Origin: Thiobacillus sp.
GTDB lineage: Bacteria > Pseudomonadota > Gammaproteobacteria > Burkholderiales > Thiobacillaceae
Assembly (NCBI GenBank): GCA_030680405.1
Contig: JAUXVT010000006.1
Coordinates: forward strand, 56,958-120,957
DNA length: 64,000 nucleotides
Direction: 5' to 3'
Below the pieces are notes generated by a model, which saw only the letters and a list, made by a program, of their open reading frames with translations, was not told the DNA's origin and did not search any database. The position numbers and the translations under genes were made by a program. This document shows positions 17,541 through 25,689 of this stretch, piece by piece. How positions within the stretch are numbered: position 1 is the stretch's first letter; every line of letters begins with the position of its first letter.

Positions 17541-18418
17541 ATGAGCCTGATCTGGTGAAGCTGGATGGGTTGTTAAGCGCCCTCAGGCAACAACTCACGA
17601 AAGTGGTTGTAATTGACAATGGATCGAATCTTGATATCGAGAAAGGCATAAGCGCAGAGCTACGTTCAGGCTCATGGTGCCAAGTTGTTCGGCTACCTTC
17701 AAACCTTGGCATTGCGGCTGCTCAAAACGTTGGGATTGACCTTGCTCGTCAAGCGGGGGCTGCTTTCGTCATTCTGTTCGATCAGGATAGCGAGCCCGCT
17801 CCGGATATGGTTCCAAAACTCCTCGACGTTGCAACCACTCAATCGTTGATGGGTGTTTCGGTCGCCGCTGTAGGGCCGCGTTATACCGATGAGAGACAAG
17901 ACAATCCACCGCCATTCATCAGGATTCGGGGTCTATCGGTCGAGCGGCAAGCTTGTGACAGCCCGCGTTCAGTAGTCGAGGTCGACTATTTGATCGCCTC
18001 CGGCAGTCTGATTCCAATGACAACGCTCGATGCGATTGGCCGGATGCGCGAAGACCTGTTCATCGATTACGTGGATATCGAATGGGGATTGCGCGCCAAG
18101 GAGGCAGGTTTTCAATCGTTCGGGGTCTGCGGTGCGATGATGCGACATGATCTTGGCAATGAGCCCATTGACTTCTTTGGGCGCAAGATTCCGCTTCATA
18201 GCCCGCTTCGTCACTACTACCATTTTCGAAATGCCGTCCGCCTTTACTGCGAAACAGGATTGCCCTGGAACTGGAAGATCGCGGACGGATGGCGACTGTT
18301 GCTGAAGTACGGCACCTATACCTTGCTCGCCAAACCGAGGCATAAACACTGGTGGATGATGTCGCTGGGGATCGTCCACGGCCTCATGGGGCGAATGGGA
18401 AAGTTTGGCAAATCATGA
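17501..18418 (+). CDS. Family 2 glycosyltransferase (rhamnosyltransferase-like)
   Basis: A GT-A fold glycosyltransferase of about 305 residues resembling the dTDP-rhamnose rhamnosyltransferases of O-antigen loci. Visible motifs are the nucleotide-binding start VGVLVTYEPD, VVVIDNGS, the N-L-G-I-A-A-A-Q-N motif, the acidic metal-binding LFDQDSEP, SGSLIPM, and the W-G-L-R-A-K-E segment. It would add a sugar to a cell-surface glycan. The start is uncertain because the frame is open far upstream; GTG at 17501, with AGAGGG 7 bases ahead, is the most economical. Base composition is visibly lower in GC than the flanking operons, and no other glycan gene is near, so it looks like a remnant of a transferred surface-polysaccharide locus (inference). 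Confidence 0.8.
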   Translation: MVVGAVVVGVLVTYEPDLVKLDGLLSALRQQLTKVVVIDNGSNLDIEKGISAELRSGSWCQVVRLPSNLGIAAAQNVGIDLARQAGAAFVILFDQDSEPAPDMVPKLLDVATTQSLMGVSVAAVGPRYTDERQDNPPPFIRIRGLSVERQACDSPRSVVEVDYLIASGSLIPMTTLDAIGRMREDLFIDYVDIEWGLRAKEAGFQSFGVCGAMMRHDLGNEPIDFFGRKIPLHSPLRHYYHFRNAVRLYCETGLPWNWKIADGWRLLLKYGTYTLLAKPRHKHWWMMSLGIVHGLMGRMGKFGKS

Positions 18419-18555
18419 GACTGCTTTCGGTTAGCCGTTCCAAGGTGAGCGGGTCTCAAACACCTTCGCCGCATTATTCTGCTTGGCAGACTCGGCTCTG
18501 CATAACCTATCGACTACATTTAGGCCCCCCCGGCCAGCGGTCAGTAGCCCAGTGA
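18415..18555 (+). pseudogene. Possible truncated gene following the glycosyltransferase
   Basis: An open frame of 46 codons begins with ATG overlapping the glycosyltransferase stop (ATGA), the usual coupling in glycan operons, and its first residues MRLLSVSRSKVSG look like the start of a GT-B glycosyltransferase. After about 20 residues the similarity to any real protein disappears and the frame ends. It could be the stub of a deleted second glycosyltransferase gene. Low certainty. Confidence 0.3.
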
Positions 18556-18579
18556 AGACCCCGCTATTGCCAACAGCGC

Positions 18580-18607
18580 TTTGACAGGCTCAGCGCGAAC
18601 AGCAGCA
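18580..18607. repeat. Fragment of a common proteobacterial intergenic repeat
   Basis: The segment TTTGACAGGCTCAGCGCGAA resembles the widespread intergenic motif of the form TTCGACAGGCTCAGxxCGAAC found as halves of REP-like palindromes in many proteobacteria. The opposing half is not evident, so this is a single arm. It supports the idea that this gap is a junction scar. Confidence 0.4.
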
Positions 18608-18649
18608 ATCGCGTCTACCCCTCACCCCAAATTTCAGGAATCCCCCCCG

Positions 18650-18667
18650 CCCCGGTAAAATCCGGGG
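18650..18667 (+). promoter_or_regulatory. Hairpin with TAAAAT loop directly before the yqiA start
   Basis: A perfect 6-bp stem CCCCGG/CCGGGG encloses TAAAAT and ends on the base before the ATG. The loop is a good -10 hexamer, which would place transcription start at about the A of the ATG and give a leaderless mRNA; alternatively, in a longer transcript the hairpin would hide the G-rich ribosome binding region. A -35 match at 18633-18638 is poor. Confidence 0.4.
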
Positions 18668-19225
18668 ATGATTGTTTATCTCCACGGCTTCAATTCCTCC
18701 CCCGCCTCCGGCAAGGCCAAACAGCTGGGTGAGCACATGGCGAGCATCGGCCGACAGGCGGACTACACCTGCCCGGCGCTGCCCAGCAGCCCGCACGAGG
18801 CCATCGCCGAGGTCGAAGCGACGCTGGCGCACAGCCGGCCTGATGCCGTCACCCTGGTCGGCAGCTCGCTGGGCGGGTTTTACGCCACCCATCTGGCGGA
18901 AAAACACGGCTGGAAAGCGGTGCTGGTGAACCCGGCGGTGCATGCGCATAAACTGCTGCGCGGCGCGCTCGGTCCCCAGACTAACTGGCATACCGGCGAG
19001 AAGTGGGTGCTCACCGAAGCGCATCTGGCCGAGCTCGCTGCGTTGGATGTGGCCGCCATTACCCAACCCGCGCGTTATCTGCTGCTGGCGCAGACCGGCG
19101 ACGAAGTGCTCGATTACCGCGATGCGGTGGCCTACTACGCGGGTGCCACGCAGATCATCGAAGGCAGCGGCGACCACGGCTTTGCCGGGTTCGAGCGCTA
19201 CTTCCAAACTATTCTGGATTTCTGA
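18668..19225 (+). CDS. yqiA: YqiA-family alpha/beta-hydrolase (esterase)
   Basis: A 185-residue alpha/beta-hydrolase of the YqiA (UPF0227) family. It has the short YLHGFNSSP oxyanion segment at the N-terminus, the nucleophile elbow GSSLGG (Ser near 67), an acidic residue in QTGDEVLDY and the catalytic His in GSGDHGF near 170. The family has esterase activity on short acyl or palmitoyl-CoA-like substrates; the physiological role is unknown. The stop codon overlaps the start of the following ribonuclease gene (TGATG), so the two are translationally coupled. Confidence 0.9.
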   Translation: MIVYLHGFNSSPASGKAKQLGEHMASIGRQADYTCPALPSSPHEAIAEVEATLAHSRPDAVTLVGSSLGGFYATHLAEKHGWKAVLVNPAVHAHKLLRGALGPQTNWHTGEKWVLTEAHLAELAALDVAAITQPARYLLLAQTGDEVLDYRDAVAYYAGATQIIEGSGDHGFAGFERYFQTILDF

Positions 19226-21093
19226 TGCACCTTATTTTTGAAGAAGACGGCCACTTCAAGGCCGGTTCCATCCTGTCCGAAACCGAGGCCACGGCGCAGG
19301 TGGAAACCGCATCGGGCAAGCGCAGCAAGATCAAGACGGCCAATATCCTGCTGCGCTTTGCCGCGCCCGCACCGACCGAGGTGATGCAGCAGGCCGAAAT
19401 CCTGTCGCAGGAACTCGACGCCGACTTTTTGTGGGAAGCCGCAGGCAGCGAGGAATTCGGCTTCGAACAGCTGGCGCAGGAATACTACGGCCACGCGCCG
19501 ACGCCGCCGGAATCGGTGGCGCTGTTGCTGAAGCTGCACAGTTCGCCGATTTATTTCCACAAGAAAGGCAAGGGACGTTACCGCCCAGCGCCGGCCGAGA
19601 CGCTGGGCGCGGCCAAGGCCGGGCTGGAGAAAAAACGGCTGGCGGCGGAAAGGCAGGCGCGGCTGGCAGCGGAGCTCGCCGCTTTCCGCCTGCCCGAGGA
19701 ATACGCCTCGCTGATCCCCCGCATCCTCATCGCGCCGGACAAGAACACGCTGGAATACAAGGCGCTGGAAGACGCGGCGGCGGCCACCGGCTTGCCGCAA
19801 CTGCGGCTGATCGAACGCTGCGGCGCCATCCCGTCGACGCTCGACTTCCATTTGGCCAGCTTCCTGCTGGAATACTTTCCGCACGGCACCGGGTTCGTCC
19901 CGGTCACCGAGCCTCTCGACCCGCCCGAACTGCCGAAAAGCACGGTGCGCGCATTTTCCATGGACGACGAGGCGACGACCGAGATCGATGATGCGCTGTC
20001 GGTCGAGTGGCGCGACGATGGCAGCATCCGCGTCGGCATCCATATCGCCGCGCCGGCGCTCGGCATCGCGCCCGGATCGGAACTCGACAAGGTGGCGCGC
20101 GAGCGACTGTCGACCGTGTATTACCCCGGCAGCAAGATCACCATGCTGCCGGAAGCGCTGATTCACCATTACACACTGGGCGAAACCCATGATTGCCCGG
20201 CCTTGTCGCTGTATCTCGAGGTTGCGCCCGATCTGCGCGTGCTCGGCACCGAAACCCGGCTCGAAATGGTGCACATCGCCGACAACCTGCGCCACGAGAC
20301 GCTGGAGGTGCTGTTCAACGACGAAACCCTCGGTAACCCGGCGGCGCCGGATTACCCCTACCGTCGCGAGCTGGAATGGCTGCGCGATTTCGCCGCCGTG
20401 CTTGAAGCCGGGCGCGGCAAGGCCGACACGGTCGACCGCGTCGACTACAACTTCAAGCTCGACGGCGAGCGCATCAGCATCGTGCCGCGCAAGCGCGGCA
20501 GCCCGATCGACAAGGTGGTGTCCGAGCTGATGATTTTTGCCAACGCGCACTGGGGCGGCTGGCTGGCGGAAAAGCGCGTGCCCGGCATCTATCGCGCGCA
20601 GTCCAACGGCAAGACGCGCATGACCACCGCGCCCGACCCGCATGTCGGCCTCGGCGTCGACCAGTACGCGTGGTCGTCGTCTCCCTTGCGGCGCTATGTC
20701 GACCTGGTCAACCAGCGCCAGCTGGTCAGCCTGGTCCAGGGCACCGACCCGGTGTACCCGCCGCGCAGCGAGCAGCTGTTTTCGGTGGTGCGCGAGTTCG
20801 AGCTGGCGTACGACGCCTACAATGAATTCCAGCGGCGGCTGGAGCGTTACTGGATGCTGCGCTGGATGCAGCAGGAAAACGTCCACGTGGTCACCGCCAA
20901 TATCATCCGCGAGGACCTGGTGCGCATCGACACCCTGCCGCTGGTGACGCGCGCGCCGTCGGTGATGGGCATCGCGCCGGGTTCGAAAGTGCGGCTGGCG
21001 ATTTCCAACATCGACCTGCTCGACATCAGCTTTCACGCCGAGTATCTGGAAACCGTAACGCCGCCGCCTGACAGCACTGCCGCCGTTCCGTAG
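19225..21093 (+). CDS. RNase II/RNB-family 3'-5' exoribonuclease
   Basis: A 622-residue RNB-family exoribonuclease. The catalytic RNB domain begins near residue 240 with FSMDDEATTEIDDALSV, which supplies the four Asp that bind the two metal ions, and continues through YYPGSKITMLP and the late SPLRRYVDL motif with its basic residue. A divergent N-terminal helical and cold-shock-like region precedes it; a terminal S1-like piece is short. It would degrade single-stranded RNA processively. The start ATG at 19225 overlaps the yqiA stop; an apparent longer frame from 19003 runs inside yqiA and is discarded. This shorter RNB type next to yqiA and a TonB-like gene is, from memory, usual in betaproteobacteria. 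Confidence 0.92.
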   Translation: MHLIFEEDGHFKAGSILSETEATAQVETASGKRSKIKTANILLRFAAPAPTEVMQQAEILSQELDADFLWEAAGSEEFGFEQLAQEYYGHAPTPPESVALLLKLHSSPIYFHKKGKGRYRPAPAETLGAAKAGLEKKRLAAERQARLAAELAAFRLPEEYASLIPRILIAPDKNTLEYKALEDAAAATGLPQLRLIERCGAIPSTLDFHLASFLLEYFPHGTGFVPVTEPLDPPELPKSTVRAFSMDDEATTEIDDALSVEWRDDGSIRVGIHIAAPALGIAPGSELDKVARERLSTVYYPGSKITMLPEALIHHYTLGETHDCPALSLYLEVAPDLRVLGTETRLEMVHIADNLRHETLEVLFNDETLGNPAAPDYPYRRELEWLRDFAAVLEAGRGKADTVDRVDYNFKLDGERISIVPRKRGSPIDKVVSELMIFANAHWGGWLAEKRVPGIYRAQSNGKTRMTTAPDPHVGLGVDQYAWSSSPLRRYVDLVNQRQLVSLVQGTDPVYPPRSEQLFSVVREFELAYDAYNEFQRRLERYWMLRWMQQENVHVVTANIIREDLVRIDTLPLVTRAPSVMGIAPGSKVRLAISNIDLLDISFHAEYLETVTPPPDSTAAVP

Positions 21094-21121
21094 AATCAGG
21101 CTTGTCCGACCTTTCAAGCAC

Positions 21122-22012
21122 ATGATGTCCGCTGCCCCGCCCCCTCTCGCCGAACCGTCCAAGCAAGGCACACGCATGGCGCTGGCCCTGCTGGCGTCGG
21201 CAGCGGTGCACGGCATGATGCTGTCGACCCAGTTCGTGCAGGTCAACCCGCGCCTGTTCGAGGATCCCAACCTGCCGATGGAGGTGGTGCTGGTCAATGC
21301 CAAAACTGCGGAATCGCCGCTCAACCCCGACGCGCTGGCGCAGGTGAGCCTGGCCGGCGGCGGCAACACCGACGAGGACCGCCGCCTGAAAAGCCCGCTG
21401 CCCGCCAGCAGCCAAACCCAGAGCGGCAGGGAGGAAGCGGCCTTGCAGGCGCGCGTGGCCATACTGGAACAACAGGCCAAAACTCTGTTGACCCAGCTGC
21501 GACCCAATGGCCAGCTGCAAGAGCGGCCACAGGCTGCACCGCCGACGCCGGTTCAGCCCGCCGTCGACGTCAACCAGCTCAACCAGCAGGCACGCGAAAT
21601 GGCGCAGTTGCAGGCGCGCATCTCGCAGCAGTGGGACGAGTATCAGAAACGTCCCAAACGCGCCTTCGTCGGCGCCAACGTCAAGGAATACGCGTTTGCG
21701 CGCTATGTCGAGGACTGGGTCACCAAGGTCGAGCGTGTCGGCAACGTCAACTACCCCGAAGCCGCGCGCCGCCAGGGCCTCTACGGCAGCCTCAAGCTGA
21801 CCGTGTCGATCCACGCCGATGGCCGCATCGAAAAGGTCGAAGTCGATCGCTCGTCCGGCTCCAAGATTCTCGACACCGCTGCGATCAGGATCGTCGAGCT
21901 CGCCGCGCCCTATGCGCGCTTCCCTGATGACATGCGGGAAAAGGCCGACATTTTGTCTATAACGCGAACCTGGACCTTCACCCGCTCCGACCAACTGGTG
22001 GGTACGGACTGA
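21122..22012 (+). CDS. Energy transducer TonB-family protein
   Basis: A 296-residue TonB-type protein. One membrane helix lies near residues 20-35 (MALALLASAAVHGMML), followed by a periplasmic linker with a coiled coil (EEAALQARVAILEQQAK) instead of the usual long Pro-Lys region. A C-terminal TonB domain spans about 200-290 (NYPEAARRQGLYGSL, VSIHADGRIEKVEV, SSGSKILDTAAIRIV). It would pass proton-motive energy to outer-membrane receptors. No exbB/exbD lies nearby, so it may use a distant pair or have a different partner. Two adjacent ATG codons (21122, 21125) can serve as start. Confidence 0.88.
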   Translation: MMSAAPPPLAEPSKQGTRMALALLASAAVHGMMLSTQFVQVNPRLFEDPNLPMEVVLVNAKTAESPLNPDALAQVSLAGGGNTDEDRRLKSPLPASSQTQSGREEAALQARVAILEQQAKTLLTQLRPNGQLQERPQAAPPTPVQPAVDVNQLNQQAREMAQLQARISQQWDEYQKRPKRAFVGANVKEYAFARYVEDWVTKVERVGNVNYPEAARRQGLYGSLKLTVSIHADGRIEKVEVDRSSGSKILDTAAIRIVELAAPYARFPDDMREKADILSITRTWTFTRSDQLVGTD

Positions 22013-22260
22013 GTGTGGTTGTTGCCGCATACGACTCCATCCCGCCTTGCGGGACTTCAGCGCGTAGTGGATCGGGATCCTTCAGGGCTTCAGCGTTTTT
22101 AGTGCGTGGTTGTTGCCACTTTAGCGGCTTTACAACCACGGCCTGCCCCTTGCGGGTAGAGGCATCGCATCCCACGCCTCGGCCTGCGCGAGGCTTGGCG
22201 CTGTCTGTTGTGTATAATATTCTGATTTTCTTATATTCCTGATCTTCTCGGAGTCTCGCC
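22013..22260. other. Intergenic region with hairpins and fbp promoter
   Basis: No gene is supported. The direct repeat GTGGTTGTTGCC occurs at about 22016 and 22104. The second copy is part of an inverted repeat GTGGTTGT/ACAACCAC, and GCCTCG/CGAGGC lies near 22176-22194. A perfect -10 hexamer TATAAT at 22213-22218 lies 42 bases before the fbp start, but I see no convincing -35 box at normal spacing. CGGAG is the probable fbp ribosome binding site. Confidence 0.5.
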
Positions 22261-23274
22261 ATGCATACCGGCACCACCCTTACCCAGTTCATCATCGAAG
22301 AACAGCGCCGCACTGCTGGCGCCACCGGCGATTTCACCTCGCTGCTGAACGACGTCGTCATCGCCTGCAAGGCAATTTCCAATGTCGTCAACAAAGGCGC
22401 GCTACTGGGCGTGATGGGCTCACTGGACTCCGAAAACGTGCAGGGCGAAACGCAGAAGAAGCTCGACGTCATCACCAATGACATCATGATCCGCTCCAAC
22501 GAGTGGGCGGGCCACCTGGCCGGCATGGCGTCCGAAGAAATGGACGAGCCCTATGCGATCCCCGGTCAGTATCCGCTGGGCAAATACCTGCTGGTGTTTG
22601 ATCCGCTCGACGGCTCATCGAACGTCGACGTCAACATCTCGGTCGGCACCATCTTCTCGATTCTGAAAGCGCCGGTCGCCGGCCGCGCTGCCAAGACCGA
22701 GGACTTCCTGCAGCCTGGCGCCCAGCAGGTCTGCGCCGGTTATGCGATCTACGGTTCCTCGACCATGCTGGTGCTGACCTTTGGTCACGGCACCAACGGT
22801 TTCACGCTCGACCGCGACGTCGGCGAATTCGTGCTGACCCACCCCAGCATGACGATTCCCACCGAAACCCGCGAGTTCGCGATCAACGCGTCCAACATGC
22901 GGTTCTGGGAAAAGCCGGTGCAGCGCTACGTCGACGAATGCCTGGCCGGCAAGACCGGTCCGCGCGGCAAGGATTTCAACATGCGCTGGGTCGCGTCGAT
23001 GGTGGCCGAAGTGCACCGCATCCTCACCCGCGGCGGCATCTTCATGTACCCCAAGGACACCAAGGATCCCGCCAAGGCCGGCAAGCTGCGCCTGCTGTAC
23101 GAAGCCAACCCGATGGCCTTCATCGTCGAACAGGCGGGCGGTGCCGCCACCACCGGGCGTGAGCGCATCCTCGACCTCTCTCCCGAAGGCCTGCATCAGC
23201 GCGTGCCGGTGATCCTGGGATCCAAGACCGAAGTCGACACCGTGACCGGCTACCACCACGAGAAGGCCGCGTAA
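22261..23274 (+). CDS. fbp: Class I fructose-1,6-bisphosphatase
   Basis: A 337-residue class I FBPase hydrolysing fructose-1,6-bisphosphate to fructose-6-phosphate in gluconeogenesis and the Calvin cycle. Key motifs are the metal-site segment [13 protein letters not shown] (Asp/Asp with Gly-Ser-Ser), the N-terminal TLTQF, the substrate loop NASNMRFWE, and the C-terminal metal ligand in [15 protein letters not shown]. Length fits the family. It has its own promoter-like element and a terminator, so it is monocistronic. In an autotrophic betaproteobacterium it would serve carbon fixation; nothing in this window shows autotrophy directly. Confidence 0.97.
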   Translation: MHTGTTLTQFIIEEQRRTAGATGDFTSLLNDVVIACKAISNVVNKGALLGVMGSLDSENVQGETQKKLDVITNDIMIRSNEWAGHLAGMASEEMDEPYAIPGQYPLGKYLLVFDPLDGSSNVDVNISVGTIFSILKAPVAGRAAKTEDFLQPGAQQVCAGYAIYGSSTMLVLTFGHGTNGFTLDRDVGEFVLTHPSMTIPTETREFAINASNMRFWEKPVQRYVDECLAGKTGPRGKDFNMRWVASMVAEVHRILTRGGIFMYPKDTKDPAKAGKLRLLYEANPMAFIVEQAGGAATTGRERILDLSPEGLHQRVPVILGSKTEVDTVTGYHHEKAA

Positions 23275-23295
23275 GCGCTGCCCGCTTCTGGATTG

Positions 23296-23322
23296 AAAAG
23301 GCCGGGCATTGCCCGGCTTTTT
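23296..23322 (+). terminator. Rho-independent terminator of fbp
   Basis: GCCGGGC (23301-23307) pairs with GCCCGGC (23311-23317) over a 3-base loop, preceded by A residues and followed by five T. It lies about 25 bases after the fbp stop and also separates fbp from the convergent c-di-GMP gene. Confidence 0.85.
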
Positions 23323-23340
23323 CAATGGGGAAAACACATC

Positions 23341-25452
23341 CTACGCATTCACCCGGTCCAGGCGGGCGCGCATCAGCTTAACGCATTCATCCGGCGGCAG
23401 CGGACGGCTGAATAGATAGCCCTGGGCCTGATCGCAATGGTTGGCACGCAGATAGGCCAACTGCGCGTCGGTTTCGACTCCTTCCGCCACCACGGTCAGG
23501 CCGAGGCTACCGGCCAGCGCGATGATGGTGCGCACGATGGCGGTATCGTTCTCGTCGCCGGGAAGGTCGCGGATAAACGAGCGGTCGATTTTGAGGCAAT
23601 GGATGGAAAAGGTCTTCAGGTAGCTCAACGACGAATAACCGGTGCCGAAGTCATCCACCGCGATGGTGATGCCAAGCCCTTCGAGTTCCGCCAGCACGGT
23701 GGCGGCGGACACCAGGTTGTCCATGATGGATGATTCGGTGAGTTCCAGTTCGAGGTCGCCCGGCGCAAGACCGGTGTCGCGGAGGGCGGCACTGATTTCC
23801 TCGGCCAGATCCTTTTGCCGGAACTGCCGCGTCGACAGGTTGACCGCCATGCTGCCGGCCGCCAGGCCCTGACCCTGCCACGCGCACATCTGGCGGCAGG
23901 CCTCGCGCAACACCCAGTCGCCAATCGGCAGGATCAGCCCGCTCTGTTCGGCGATCGGGATGAACTCTTCCGGGCTGACCGCGCCCAGTTCCGGCGACTG
24001 CCAGCGTAACAGCGCCTCCCAGCCCACCAGGCGGCCGGACAGAATCTCCAGTTTGGGCTGGTAGCGGAGGGTAAACTCCTCGCGCTGCAGGGCGACCTTC
24101 AGGCGCGCTTCCAGCAGCACGCGACGCTGGATTTCCTCGGACAAATCGCGACTGAACACGATAAGGCGGTTGCGCCCGGACGATTTGGCGCGGTGCAGGG
24201 CAAGGTCGGCATAGCGCATCAGGATGCTGGCCGACTCGCCATCCGTCGGATAGGTAACGATACCGATACTGGCGCTGATTTCCAGGCGGTCGTTGCCGAT
24301 GTCGAACTCGCGGGCCATGGCCTGCAGCATGGCCTCGCCCACCTGTTTTGCCCGTTCGACCGGCGTATTCTCAAGCAGGATCACGAACTCGTCGCCGCTG
24401 AAGCGGGCCATGAAAGCCGCTTCCGGCAGGCTGGCGCGGATGCGCTGGGCGACGGCAACCAGCAGCAGATCGCCGTGCTCGTGACCCAGGGTGTCATTCA
24501 CATTCTGGAAGTGATCCAGATTCAGCAGCAGAACGGCACAGGGCGCATCCTGCCGGGCTCGCCCCACCGCCAGGTTGAGCGTGTCGTTGAACGCCGTGCG
24601 GTTGGGCAGACCGGTCAGGTCGTCGTGGGTGAGCATGTGCCGCATCTGGCGGAACGGCCGGCTCACCGCATCGGCATAGATCGCGAGATAGAGAAAATAG
24701 TAGGCAACCACCTTGTAGGCATGCCCCAGCAGGATGGCACTGCTGTTCACTTCCACATATACGATAAAAAACAACTCGCTTGCTGCCATCAGCAGCAGGG
24801 CCAGCATCAGGCTATTGGCGTCACAGTGGGTCACCTGCTTGCGGCGCAGATACAGCAGACCGGCAATCGCCAGGTAAAGACCGAACATCAGCCATTCCAG
24901 GGTGATCTTGAGCGAGGTCAGCCCGAGGCCGGTCACGTACATCGCCGGCACCGATTGCGGCGACGTCAGGAAGACGTAGGCAATCGCCCCCACCCCCAGC
25001 AATACGCCAACCAGCGCGCTACGCCGCACCGGGTCGCGCGTGACAGGTGCTTCCGGAATCAGGATATACGCTAGCAGGCCGACACCCGCAACGAGGCGGC
25101 CGCACAGCCAGAACAGAATCGATTTGTGGGGGGAATTGGGACTGACCAGATCCGGCATGCCTAAATAGGACAGGAAATGCAGGATGTCAAACAGCGCCAC
25201 GGCCAGAAACGCATAGCCGAGCGCAACGGAACGCACCGAGCGCAGGGTTTCCTGTGCGCCGTGGCCGGTGAAGAAGACCAGTGCCGCAACGGCGATGGCG
25301 AAGACTTCCATCATCGAGTGGGCCGCCAGGAAGGCCGGGCCTGGGATCGCCACCTGATTGGCCGGCACGGCCTGCCACAGCAACAGCGGGATGCTCACGG
25401 CCAGCAGCAGCAGGCCGGCGAGGCGGTGTGGGTCTTGTCCTTGCAATCGCAT
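23341..25452 (-). CDS. MASE3-like membrane sensor with GGDEF and EAL domains
   Basis: A 703-residue c-di-GMP signalling protein. The first 265 residues hold about eight hydrophobic helices of the MASE3 type (HSMMEVFAIAVAALVFFTG, ALFDILHFLSYLGMP). A GGDEF domain follows (LTHDDLTGLPNR; active-site SGDEF, an accepted variant of GGDEF), then an EAL domain with EALLRW, the metal ligand motif AVDDFGTGYSSLSYLK and KIDRSFIRDL. All EAL catalytic residues look intact, so it probably degrades c-di-GMP; cyclase activity is also possible. ATG at 25452 is chosen, with TTG one codon before it; GGAGAGGA lies ahead. The signal sensed by the membrane part is unknown. Confidence 0.93.
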   Translation of the reverse strand: MRLQGQDPHRLAGLLLLAVSIPLLLWQAVPANQVAIPGPAFLAAHSMMEVFAIAVAALVFFTGHGAQETLRSVRSVALGYAFLAVALFDILHFLSYLGMPDLVSPNSPHKSILFWLCGRLVAGVGLLAYILIPEAPVTRDPVRRSALVGVLLGVGAIAYVFLTSPQSVPAMYVTGLGLTSLKITLEWLMFGLYLAIAGLLYLRRKQVTHCDANSLMLALLLMAASELFFIVYVEVNSSAILLGHAYKVVAYYFLYLAIYADAVSRPFRQMRHMLTHDDLTGLPNRTAFNDTLNLAVGRARQDAPCAVLLLNLDHFQNVNDTLGHEHGDLLLVAVAQRIRASLPEAAFMARFSGDEFVILLENTPVERAKQVGEAMLQAMAREFDIGNDRLEISASIGIVTYPTDGESASILMRYADLALHRAKSSGRNRLIVFSRDLSEEIQRRVLLEARLKVALQREEFTLRYQPKLEILSGRLVGWEALLRWQSPELGAVSPEEFIPIAEQSGLILPIGDWVLREACRQMCAWQGQGLAAGSMAVNLSTRQFRQKDLAEEISAALRDTGLAPGDLELELTESSIMDNLVSAATVLAELEGLGITIAVDDFGTGYSSLSYLKTFSIHCLKIDRSFIRDLPGDENDTAIVRTIIALAGSLGLTVVAEGVETDAQLAYLRANHCDQAQGYLFSRPLPPDECVKLMRARLDRVNA

Positions 25453-25689
25453 CAAAGATTTGTCCTCTCCGGCCCGGAAGAAAGGTAAGAAAATGAACTA
25501 TATCTACTATCTAAGTATTATTACGTAGTATTTCGAGTTTGATGGCCCAGGTCAACGGTTTTAGCGCTGCCGTATCCGTGCGCCCTGTCGACACTTCGGT
25601 AAAAATTCGGCAGTTTGCCCCGCCTCCTGCCGCCAAATCTTACTAGAAACCGCTGCGTTCCATCCCGTTCTTGTTTATGTATTCAGGAA

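Noticed and set aside
19198..21507. A 769-codon open frame on the minus strand
   Set aside because: It is antisense to the RNB exoribonuclease and TonB genes, has no domain and reflects high GC at third codon positions.
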